NCBI GenBank assembly: GCA_041394705.1
Contig: JAWKHS010000013.1
Span: 62,001-126,000 of the forward strand
DNA length: 64,000 nt
Direction of reading: 5' to 3'
From: Vicinamibacterales bacterium
Lineage (GTDB): Bacteria; Acidobacteriota; Vicinamibacteria; Vicinamibacterales; UBA2999
The notes beneath the pieces are model-generated. The model had not been told where the DNA came from. It ran no database searches and saw only the letters and a program-made list of their open reading frames with translations. The position numbers were made by a program, and so were the translations under genes. Position 1 is the first letter of the stretch. The number at the start of each line of letters is the position of its first letter. Of this stretch, positions 51,370 to 58,568 are shown one piece after another.

Positions 51370-53187
51370 ATGAACACCCGACGACAGTTCCTGATCACGG
51401 CGCCCATGGGCGTCCTGGCCGCCACGGCCGCGTGCGGTCCCGGGGCCTCGACGCCGGCGGGCGTCGCGCCGGCGGCGCCTCCACCGTCCACCCCCGGCGC
51501 GCCCCCCGCCTTCGGCACCGGTCCGGCTTCGGGCCCACCGCTCACGGCGGCCACGTTCGCGGAGGCCGAGAAGGTGGTGCGTGTCACGATGTCGCCGCCG
51601 CACCGCGAGGTGGCGGCCTCCAGCTTCGCACGCACGTTCGGCCCGCTCTTCGAGCGCCGCGAAGGCCCGCGGCGAATCGAGCTGCCAGACACGGTCGCCC
51701 CGGCCAGCCGGTGGGAGCCGGCGTCGATCGACGCCACGCCCGGACCCGCGCACGAGCGGTTCGTCCGGAGCGCCGGTCCCGCGGTGCCGCTCCCGGCCAG
51801 CGATGCCGACATCGCGCACTCGCCCGTCACGCAGCTCTCGCGATGGATCGAGCAGCGCCAGCTCACCTCGGACCGCCTCACCCGCATCTACCTCGCGCGC
51901 ATCGACGCGCTCGACCCCAGGATCCGGGCCGTCATCACGAAGACCGCGGACCTGGCGCTCACCCAGGCCGCGCGCGCCGACGCCGAGATCGCGGCCGGCC
52001 GTTATCGCGGTCCCCTGCACGGCATCCCGTACGGCGTGAAGGACCTGCTCGACACGGCCGGCATCCCGACCACCTACGGCGCCGAGCCGTACCGCGACCG
52101 CGTGCCGGCCGCCGATTCGGCGGTCGTCCGCCGGCTGACCGACGCAGGCGCGGTGCTCGTCGCGAAGCTCAGCCTGGGCGCGCTGGCGCTCAACGACATC
52201 TGGTTCGGCGGGATGACGATGAACCCCTGGCTGCTCGAGGAAGGCGCGTCGGGCTCCAGCGCCGGCCCGGGCGCGGCGACCGCGGCGGCCCTCGTCGCCT
52301 TCTCGATCGGCAGCGAGACCGGCGGCAGCATCATCGCGCCGGCCATGCGGTGCGGCGTCACCGGACTGCGGCCCACGTTCGGCCGCGTGCCGAGAACGGG
52401 CGCCATGACCCTCTGCTGGTCGCTCGACAAGCTCGGACCGATGACGCGCAGCGTCGAGGACGCGATGCTCGTCCTGCGGGCCATCGGCGGGCCCGATCCC
52501 GGCGACGTCTCGAGCGTGCCCTGCGCCCTCGACTTCGATGCCACCGCCCCGGTCACCGGACTGCGCGTGGGCTACATCCCGTCGTGGATGACCGCGAGTC
52601 CGGCCACCGACGTCGACCGCGCGGTCCTCGCGCAGCTGTCGACGCTCGGCCTGACGCCGACCGAGGTCAGCCTGCCGGACTGGCCCTTCGACTCGCTCCA
52701 GACGATCCTCTTCGCCGAGGCGGCTGCGTCGTTCGAGGAGCTGACCCTCTCGAACGGCATCGACAGGATGAAGGTGCAGGTGCCCGACGCGTGGCCCAAC
52801 CTGTTCCGGCTCTCCCGGTTCCTCTCGGCCGTGGACCTCGTGCAGGCCGACCGCCTGCGCCGGCGCGTGGCCGGCGAGATGCGGCGGATCTTCACGGAGG
52901 TGGACCTGCTGCTCGTGCCGTCGCTTCGGGGCGAGATGCTGACCATCGGCAACCATACCGGACATCCGTCGCTGACGCTGCGGGCCGGGTTCGTGCAGGT
53001 CTCGGAGGCGCGCAGCGACTGGGCGCCCGATCCCGATCGCCCCCTGCCGTCGTTCGATCCGCCGCGCCGGGTCCCGCACGGCGTGACGCTCGTCGGCCGG
53101 CTCTTCGACGAAGGCACGATCGGCCGCGTGGGCGTGGCGCTGGAGCGCGCCCTCCGGGTCGTCGACGAGCGGCCCGCGGGGTTCTGA
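51370..53187 (+). CDS. Exported amidase (amidase signature family)
   Basis: A 605-residue amidase with an N-terminal Tat-like signal (NTRRQFLITAPMG) and a Cys after the hydrophobic core (TAACG), so it may be a lipoprotein. The triad is complete: Lys in GIPYGVKDLL, cis-Ser in EGASGSSAGP and nucleophile Ser in GSETGGSI. It is a paralogue of the amidase at 9064-10839, sharing the roughly 130-residue extension and NPW-x-L-x-EGASGSS. It starts 40 bp after the subtilase fusion; its TGA shares a base with the ATG of the next gene (TGATG). Whether it serves this operon or was trapped in it is unclear. Confidence 0.92.
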   Translation: MNTRRQFLITAPMGVLAATAACGPGASTPAGVAPAAPPPSTPGAPPAFGTGPASGPPLTAATFAEAEKVVRVTMSPPHREVAASSFARTFGPLFERREGPRRIELPDTVAPASRWEPASIDATPGPAHERFVRSAGPAVPLPASDADIAHSPVTQLSRWIEQRQLTSDRLTRIYLARIDALDPRIRAVITKTADLALTQAARADAEIAAGRYRGPLHGIPYGVKDLLDTAGIPTTYGAEPYRDRVPAADSAVVRRLTDAGAVLVAKLSLGALALNDIWFGGMTMNPWLLEEGASGSSAGPGAATAAALVAFSIGSETGGSIIAPAMRCGVTGLRPTFGRVPRTGAMTLCWSLDKLGPMTRSVEDAMLVLRAIGGPDPGDVSSVPCALDFDATAPVTGLRVGYIPSWMTASPATDVDRAVLAQLSTLGLTPTEVSLPDWPFDSLQTILFAEAAASFEELTLSNGIDRMKVQVPDAWPNLFRLSRFLSAVDLVQADRLRRRVAGEMRRIFTEVDLLLVPSLRGEMLTIGNHTGHPSLTLRAGFVQVSEARSDWAPDPDRPLPSFDPPRRVPHGVTLVGRLFDEGTIGRVGVALERALRVVDERPAGF

Positions 53188-53876
53188 TGGACGAGGCCCG
53201 CCCGTCGCCTCCGGGCGGCGGGCGGCCGCCTGTGGGGGCTCACATGTCACAGCCGCTGTGGGGCGGACTCGCTGGACCGCTCCTGTTCACCACGGTCGCC
53301 GTCACCTGCGCCTGGCTCCGGCCGGGCTACTCGCAGATCGATCAGTTCATCAGCGAGCTCGGCGCGACGGGCACGCCCTACGCCTGGCTCATGAACTACG
53401 CGGGATTCGTGCCCGGCGGACTCCTCATCGCGGGCTTCGGGCTGAGTCTCCGCGCACGCCTGCCGCGCGAGCGCCTGTTCGCGGCCGGCACGGCGCTCGT
53501 GGTCTTCTTCGGCGCCGGCATCGGCGCGTCCGGTCTGTTTCCGTGCGACGTCGGATGTCCCCAGGGCGAGGGGTCCGTGATGAACCTCGTGCACGACCGG
53601 CTCGGCCCGTTGCTGTTCCTCGCGGGGGCGCTCGGCGTCGTCGTGCTGGGGCTCGGCTTCCGGCACGTGCCGCCGCTGCGGTCCCTGTGGGGCTACTCGG
53701 TCGCGTCGGGCCTGATCGCGCTGGTCCTGCTCGCGCTCCTGGCGAGCACGCTCGAGAGCCGAGTCCGGACCGGTCTCTGGCAGCGCCTCCTCGTGTCGGT
53801 CCTGTTCACGTGGTGTGGCGTGGTGGCCGTGACCGCGGCGCGCCTGCGGCAGGCGACCGCGGGGCGACGATCATGA
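53187..53876 (+). CDS. DUF998 family multispanning membrane protein
   Basis: A 229-residue membrane protein with about six transmembrane segments. The sequence from LFTTVAVTCAWLRPGYSQIDQFISELGA is the DUF998 signature, followed by GLFPCDVGCP, a conserved Cys-containing loop, and NLVHDRLGPLLF. The function of DUF998 is unknown; some are proposed transporters or rhomboid-like. The ATG at 53187 overlaps the amidase stop, though MSQPLWGG at 53244 starts the conserved region and is an alternative start. The 3' end overlaps the tandem-TIR start by four bases (ATGA), so expression is coupled. Confidence 0.85.
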   Translation: MDEARPSPPGGGRPPVGAHMSQPLWGGLAGPLLFTTVAVTCAWLRPGYSQIDQFISELGATGTPYAWLMNYAGFVPGGLLIAGFGLSLRARLPRERLFAAGTALVVFFGAGIGASGLFPCDVGCPQGEGSVMNLVHDRLGPLLFLAGALGVVVLGLGFRHVPPLRSLWGYSVASGLIALVLLALLASTLESRVRTGLWQRLLVSVLFTWCGVVAVTAARLRQATAGRRS

Positions 53877-54778
53877 CTGGCGTGGCGAACGTGATGATTT
53901 CGTATCGGACGGCCGACCGCGCCGTGGCCGACGAGCTCCACCGCGAGCTGGAAGCGGCGGGCCTGGCGCCGTGGATGGACTACAAGCGGATCCAGCCGGG
54001 GAGCAAGTGGCGCGACGAGCTGCTCAGGGAAGTGACGCGCTGCGATGCGTTCGTGGCGCTCCTCACGCCCGCCTACGTCGAGAGCGAGCACTGCCGCATG
54101 GAGGTGTTCCTGGCGCGCAGCCGCGGCGTCCCCATCCTGCCGGTGATGCTCGAGGACTGCTTCGAGCACCTCGATCGGTACGAGGAGACCAAGGGCCTCG
54201 CCGACCTCTTCCTCCTGCGCCTGTACCGTCTGAGCGTGGTCGGTCTGGCGATCACGCGTGAAGACGCCCTCCGGCGCCTGGTGGACGCGGCCCGATCGCT
54301 GGGCCAGGCGCCCCCACAGAAGGCGGTCTACGTGGCGTACTGCAACGACGAGGCGGAGCTGGCCACGCGCATCGCGTCCGAGCTGGAGCGCGCCGGCGTT
54401 CCGGCCTGGGTGGCCACCCGCGACTGCAGGGTCGGCGACAACTGGCGCCAGGCCCAGGCACGCGGCGTCATGCACGCGTCGGTGCAGCTCGTGGTCATGG
54501 ACCGGACGATCGCCCGGTCCCACGTGCTGCGCACCGAGATCATGCTCGGCGAGGCGTTCGGCCTGCCGGTCCTCACGGTGCTCGGCCGCGACCTGGCGAA
54601 CGACCCCGCGGGAGTGGCCGACGTGATGGCGTCGCTGCGCGCGGCCGACCTCACGTTCCGCCGGCTGACGGACCTGCAGCCGTTCGGCTGCGACGAGGCG
54701 TCCGTGGCCGCGCTCGTGGCGCACCTTCGCTCGACGGCCGGGGTGCCCGCGCCCGCGCCTGAACCGGCGCCGCGGTAG
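53873..54778 (+). CDS. Tandem double TIR-domain protein
   Basis: A 301-residue protein consisting almost wholly of two TIR domains. TIR1 (about 5-135) opens VMISYRTADRAVADELHREL, has the WMDYKRIQPGSKW loop, and carries the putative catalytic Glu E77 in SEHCRMEVFLA. TIR2 (about 148-285) opens AVYVAYCNDEAELATRIASEL, has WVATRDCRVGDNW, and places E222 in SHVLRTEIMLGEA. In bacterial immunity, TIR domains cleave NAD or make signalling nucleotides from it through this Glu. No sensor, STING, SAVED or helical-repeat domain is attached. The ATG at 53873 overlaps the DUF998 stop by four bases. Confidence 0.9.
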   Translation: MTGVANVMISYRTADRAVADELHRELEAAGLAPWMDYKRIQPGSKWRDELLREVTRCDAFVALLTPAYVESEHCRMEVFLARSRGVPILPVMLEDCFEHLDRYEETKGLADLFLLRLYRLSVVGLAITREDALRRLVDAARSLGQAPPQKAVYVAYCNDEAELATRIASELERAGVPAWVATRDCRVGDNWRQAQARGVMHASVQLVVMDRTIARSHVLRTEIMLGEAFGLPVLTVLGRDLANDPAGVADVMASLRAADLTFRRLTDLQPFGCDEASVAALVAHLRSTAGVPAPAPEPAPR

Positions 54779-54800
54779 CGCCAGGGCGTCGGACCGGCGG

Positions 54801-55649
54801 TCAGGCGGGGCCGCCGGCGGCTCCGGATGCTTCGGCCCTGGCGGCCAGCCACGCCAGATGCCGGTCCCAGACGACAGGCCACAGATCCTCGATACCCGGC
54901 GGCGCGAGGTCGAAGCAATCGCGCAGGACCCGGGCGTACTCGCCGGCGTCGCCGAGGACGCGGTCCCGCGCGCCGTCCGCGGTCACCTCCCGCAATGTCG
55001 CCGAGCGGAGGGTCACGAGCCCGTCCGGCGTGAAGCGCTCGCAGACCGTCGTCTTCACGAACCCGGAGTCCGGCGAGGTCTGGAGCTCGTGGCACTTCGC
55101 CGCGAAGGAGGCGTAGTCGCGGGGCGCCAGGGTGAAATCGAAGCTGTCGGCGCCGCCGTACGCGTGGTTGTGCATGCGCCACCACTCGCCGTCGCGGCTC
55201 AGCCGAAACTCGAAAATCCCCTGACGATACGTTCCGGGCTCGAGCGGCAGCGGGTCCAGGAACCCGTCCCCGAAGCCCACATCCACCACGTACGGGCGGT
55301 CGAGTGTCACGATCAAGACGAGATGGTTGTCCAGGGCCGTGTCGCCGCTCGTGGCCCGGCCGGCGGCGCCGGCCACGTACCGGACGTCGTAGCCGAGCGA
55401 CTCCAGCACCCAGCCGAAGACGCCGTTCATCTCGTAGCACCAGCCGCCGCGCCGCTCGTCCACGAGTTTGTGGAACGCGGCCCCGCGATCGAGCGGCATG
55501 GGCCGTCCCAGGTGGATGTCGAGGTTCTCGTACGCGATGGCGTGGAGGTGGGCACGGTGAATCGCCCGCAGCGTCTCGTACGCCGGCGCACGTGAGCCGT
55601 CGTAACCGACTCGGGCGAGATACGCTCCCAGGCGATCGGCGTCGAGCAT
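54801..55649 (-). CDS. nat: Arylamine N-acetyltransferase
   Basis: A 282-residue NAT family enzyme with the full cysteine-protease-like triad: C71 in RRGGWCYEMN, H109 in LDNHLVLIV and D123 in YVVDVGFGDGF. The N-terminal HAIAYENLDIHLGRP is also diagnostic. It transfers acetyl groups from acetyl-CoA to arylamines or related nucleophiles. The gene is last in a likely operon (ATPase, permease, NAT) with only 6 bp to the permease, suggesting the exporter and acetyltransferase act together in modifying and expelling an amine; that link is inferred. It converges on the tandem-TIR gene, 22 bp apart. Confidence 0.94.
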   Translation of the reverse strand: MLDADRLGAYLARVGYDGSRAPAYETLRAIHRAHLHAIAYENLDIHLGRPMPLDRGAAFHKLVDERRGGWCYEMNGVFGWVLESLGYDVRYVAGAAGRATSGDTALDNHLVLIVTLDRPYVVDVGFGDGFLDPLPLEPGTYRQGIFEFRLSRDGEWWRMHNHAYGGADSFDFTLAPRDYASFAAKCHELQTSPDSGFVKTTVCERFTPDGLVTLRSATLREVTADGARDRVLGDAGEYARVLRDCFDLAPPGIEDLWPVVWDRHLAWLAARAEASGAAGGPA

Positions 55650-55655
55650 CGGATG

Positions 55656-56402
55656 TCACTCCCAACGGAACACGCGGTTGGCGACCGCCACGGCGACGAC
55701 CGCGATCAGGAGGAGCGCGAGGACGTCGCCTCCGTGCGCGGCCCACCCCTCCCCCCGCCAGATGCCCCGCTGCAGGGAGACCGCATAGGTGAGGGGCAGC
55801 ACGCGCGCGACCGCCTGGAGGCCGGACGGCAAGAGGTCGATCGGCACGAAGACGCCGGAGACGGCCAGCATCGGGTACAGCACGGCGGCCGCGGCGGGCT
55901 GGGCGAAGCGCGCCGTCGGGACGATGCTCGCCAGGACGAAGCCGATCGACAGCACGCAGGCCGTGCTGAAGAGCACGGCCAGGCCGAACGACAGGAGCGG
56001 CGGATCCATGTCCGCCGGCACGAGCCGCCGGCCCGCGAGCGCGAGCACCACGAGCGTGAGGAGCGAGAACGTCAGCTTCACCAGCACGTGCGCGGTCAGG
56101 ATCGTGGCGGGGCGCAGCGGCGTGGCACGCAGGCGCTTCAGGATCCCGCCCTCCCGGTAGATGGCGATGATGGCGACGAGCGACATCACCGAGCCGAGCG
56201 CGACGAACGTGGTGGCCATCACCGCGAGGTCGGTGCCGATGAACGCGGGCAGGTCGGCCGCGCGCGCCCCCCGTCCCCGGCCGATGCGCCCGAACACCAG
56301 GCACAGCACCACCGGCACGGCCAGCGTGCCGACGACGCCGAGCGGCTCGCGCACGAAGATCTTGATCTCGAGCCAGGTGAGCTGCCAGAGGCCGCGAAGC
56401 AC
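55656..56402 (-). CDS. ABC-2 type transporter permease
   Basis: A 248-residue ABC-2 permease with six transmembrane segments. WQLTWLEIKIFVREPLGVVGTL is the typical amphipathic entry helix; YREGGILKRLRATPLRPATI is the conserved coupling-type loop, and MLAVSGVFVPIDLLPSGLQAVARVLPLTYAVSLQRG the ABC-2 signature near the C-terminus (shown in shortened form as PIDLLPSGLQAVARVLPLTY). It pairs with the ATPase 16 bp upstream to form an exporter of the drug/polyketide type. The start is a GTG at 56402. Confidence 0.93.
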   Translation of the reverse strand: MLRGLWQLTWLEIKIFVREPLGVVGTLAVPVVLCLVFGRIGRGRGARAADLPAFIGTDLAVMATTFVALGSVMSLVAIIAIYREGGILKRLRATPLRPATILTAHVLVKLTFSLLTLVVLALAGRRLVPADMDPPLLSFGLAVLFSTACVLSIGFVLASIVPTARFAQPAAAAVLYPMLAVSGVFVPIDLLPSGLQAVARVLPLTYAVSLQRGIWRGEGWAAHGGDVLALLLIAVVAVAVANRVFRWE

Positions 56403-56418
56403 CGTTGTCCCTCCCCGT

Positions 56419-57354
56419 TCACTCGCGAATGGCGTGCCCGGTCACCTCGAGGAACACGTCCTCGAGCGTGGGGCGCGCCGTGCGGAAGCCCGAGACCTCG
56501 ATCTGCGCGCCGGCGATCGCCCGGATCACCGCGGTGACCACGTCCGGGCCGCCGCGAATCGTCAGGTCGCCGTCGTCCGCCGTCACCGCCGGACGCCCCG
56601 GCAGCGCCTCGAAGACGGCCCGCGCCGACGGCGTGGCGGTGGTGACCACCACCGTGGTCGTGGGGCAATGGCGCCGGACGAGCTCGTCGGGCGTCCCGAT
56701 GTCCACCACGCGTCCGTGATCGATGATGGCCACGCGGTCGCACAACCGCTCGGCCTCTTCCATGAGGTGCGTGGTCAGGAACACCGTGGCGCCGCGCGCC
56801 TGGATGCCGCGCACCAGCTCCCAGATGGCCCGCCGCGCCTGCGGGTCCAGCCCGGTCGTGAGCTCGTCGAGGAAGACGACCTCCGGCCGGTTGATGAGCG
56901 CCAGGGCGATGAGCAGCCGCTGCTTCTGCCCGCCCGAGAGCGTCATGAACCACGCCCTCCGCTTCTCGGCCAGGCCGAGCTCGTCGAGCAGGCGGTCGCC
57001 GTCGAGGGAGGTGCGATACAACGACGCCCACAGCCGCACGGCCTCGCCCACGGTGATCCGCTTCTGGAGCTGCGCTTCCTGGAGCTGGACGCCGATGCGC
57101 GTCTGCAGCTGGCGGACGTCGCGGATCGGATCGAGCCCCAGCACCGAGACGACGCCGCCGTCCGGCGTCCGCAACCCCTCGATGCACTCGAGGGTGGTCG
57201 TCTTGCCGGCGCCGTTGGGCCCGATGAGGCCGAAGATCTCGCCCTGACGAACGTCGAACGACACGCCGTCCACGGCCCGCAGTCGGCCGTAGGACTTCCG
57301 GAGCGCATCGACGCGGATCACGGACTCGGGCACGGCTGCCCGCGATTGTGGCAC
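56419..57354 (-). CDS. ABC transporter ATP-binding protein
   Basis: A 311-residue ATPase of the DrrA/CcmA-like class. Walker A is GPNGAGKTTT, the signature LSGGQKQRLL, Walker B VVFLDELTTGLDP and the switch His in FLTTHLMEEAE. A C-terminal extension of about 80 residues (from PTTTVVVTTATPS) contains the regulatory domain common in antibiotic exporters. It energises the ABC-2 permease encoded downstream. The GTG at 57354 gives the full-length frame, but a GTG 21 bases further in, before ESVIRVDALRKSYG, is possible. Divergent from the binding-protein-like gene with 33 bp between. Confidence 0.95.
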   Translation of the reverse strand: MPQSRAAVPESVIRVDALRKSYGRLRAVDGVSFDVRQGEIFGLIGPNGAGKTTTLECIEGLRTPDGGVVSVLGLDPIRDVRQLQTRIGVQLQEAQLQKRITVGEAVRLWASLYRTSLDGDRLLDELGLAEKRRAWFMTLSGGQKQRLLIALALINRPEVVFLDELTTGLDPQARRAIWELVRGIQARGATVFLTTHLMEEAERLCDRVAIIDHGRVVDIGTPDELVRRHCPTTTVVVTTATPSARAVFEALPGRPAVTADDGDLTIRGGPDVVTAVIRAIAGAQIEVSGFRTARPTLEDVFLEVTGHAIRE

Positions 57355-57387
57355 GAGGTATCATCCAGCCGCGGCGCCGCCGCCCCG

Positions 57388-58212
57388 ATGCCGATGATTC
57401 CGCGTTCGCCACTCGTGCTCATCGCGGCGGCCGTGCCGCTCGTCGCGGCCGCGTTGAGCCGGCCGACTCCCTCGCCTATGGACACCCAGCCGTCTCCCAT
57501 GCCCGCCGCCGTGCGCGCCGAGCTGGCGCCGAACGGCCGCCTGCGCGCCGCCCTGAACTACGGCAACTTCCTGCTCGTGTCCACACGCGCACCCGAGCAC
57601 ACGGGCGTGGCCCCCGATCTGGCGCGGGAGCTGGCGCGACGCGCCGGCGCCACCGTGGAGTTCGTCGGCTACACGAACGCCGGCCTCGTGGCCGATGCCG
57701 CGAAGGACGAGGCCTGGGACGTGGGCTTCATCGGCGCCGAGCCTGCACGTGCCGCGTACATCACGTTCACGCCGGCCTACGTGGAGATCGAGGCCACCTA
57801 TCTCGTGCCGGCGGCCTCACCGCTCCGGACGGCCGGGGACGTGGACCGGCCGGGCATCCGCATCGCGAGCAGCCCGCGGGCCGCGTACACCCTGTTCCTG
57901 CAGCGCAGCCTGAAAGCGGCGACGGTCACCGAGGTGCCGGGCATCGAGTCGACGGCCGAGTGGTTCGCGCGCACCGGCTACGACGCCGCCGCGAACCTGA
58001 GTCCGCGTCTGGCGGACGACGTGACGAAGCACCCGGGCGTCCGCATGACCGACGGCCGCTTCACGGCCGTGCAGCAGTCGATGGCCGTGCGGAAGGAGCG
58101 GACGGCGGCGGCCGCGTATCTGGTGGCGTTCGCCGACGAGATCAAGACGTCAGGGCTGCTGCAGTCGCTCATCGAGAAGCACCACGCCGACGGCCTGCTG
58201 GTCGCCAGGTAG
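57388..58212 (+). CDS. Exported periplasmic-binding-protein-like domain (SBP type 3)
   Basis: A 274-residue protein with an N-terminal hydrophobic segment (SPLVLIAAAVPLVAAAL) and a bilobal solute-binding domain: LRAALNYGNFLLVSTRAP, GVAPDLARELARRAGATVEFVGY, WDVGFIGAEPARAAYITFTPAYVEIEAT (in part: DVGFIGAEPARAAYITFTPA) and AVRKERTAAAAYLVAFADEI. This is the amino-acid-binding (SBP_bac_3) class. No cognate permease or ATPase of the importer type is adjacent, so it may act in sensing or serve a distant transporter. The ATG at 57388 is used; a second Met two codons later is equally possible. Confidence 0.87.
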   Translation: MPMIPRSPLVLIAAAVPLVAAALSRPTPSPMDTQPSPMPAAVRAELAPNGRLRAALNYGNFLLVSTRAPEHTGVAPDLARELARRAGATVEFVGYTNAGLVADAAKDEAWDVGFIGAEPARAAYITFTPAYVEIEATYLVPAASPLRTAGDVDRPGIRIASSPRAAYTLFLQRSLKAATVTEVPGIESTAEWFARTGYDAAANLSPRLADDVTKHPGVRMTDGRFTAVQQSMAVRKERTAAAAYLVAFADEIKTSGLLQSLIEKHHADGLLVAR

Positions 58213-58225
58213 CACACCGGTGCCT

Positions 58226-58248
58226 CGCCCCAGCCGGCGCTGGGGGCG
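58226..58248 (+). terminator. Hairpin after the binding-protein-like gene
   Basis: Fourteen bases after the stop at 58212 lies CCCCAGC (58228-58234), loop CGGC, GCTGGGG (58239-58245), with two more pairs across a bulged G. This gives a stable stem where a terminator is expected; no U-tract follows. Confidence 0.55.
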
Positions 58249-58568
58249 GTGTCGCCTCAGCGTGCCGCCGAACACGGGCATGACGCGTCGAGACGATCAA
58301 CGCCAGGGCCGCTGAGCCCTGGGCTCCGCCCGCTGAGGACGAGAATCGGGACGCACCGGGCTCCCTTGGGTGCGACCGCGAGACTGACCGACCGGCGCGG
58401 CCTGCAAGGCAATCCCCATCGATCACGTTGTCGTGATTGGTGTCCGATTTCAGCTCTCGGTGCCTGGCCCCTGGCGCGCCCAGCCCTCCAATTCGTTGCT
58501 GTTCTCCAGCCCAGCCGTGGGCGGCATCGGACTTGCTGCGGTCTCCCGGCGCAGACGCGATCCGCCGC
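58249..58568. other. 320-bp non-coding stretch upstream of the cytochrome/fibronectin gene
   Basis: No convincing gene lies here. A perfect 6-bp inverted repeat ATCACG-TTGT-CGTGAT spans 58422-58437 and could be an operator or a short stem. No well-spaced -35/-10 pair stands out. In the antisense frame 58409-58455 one calcium-loop-like motif can be read, but it is too short to call. Confidence 0.4.

Noticed and set aside
58409..58455. Minus-strand frame with an EF-hand or dockerin-like calcium loop
   Set aside because: Only about a dozen residues match, without a second loop or a gene around it; chance is the simpler explanation.
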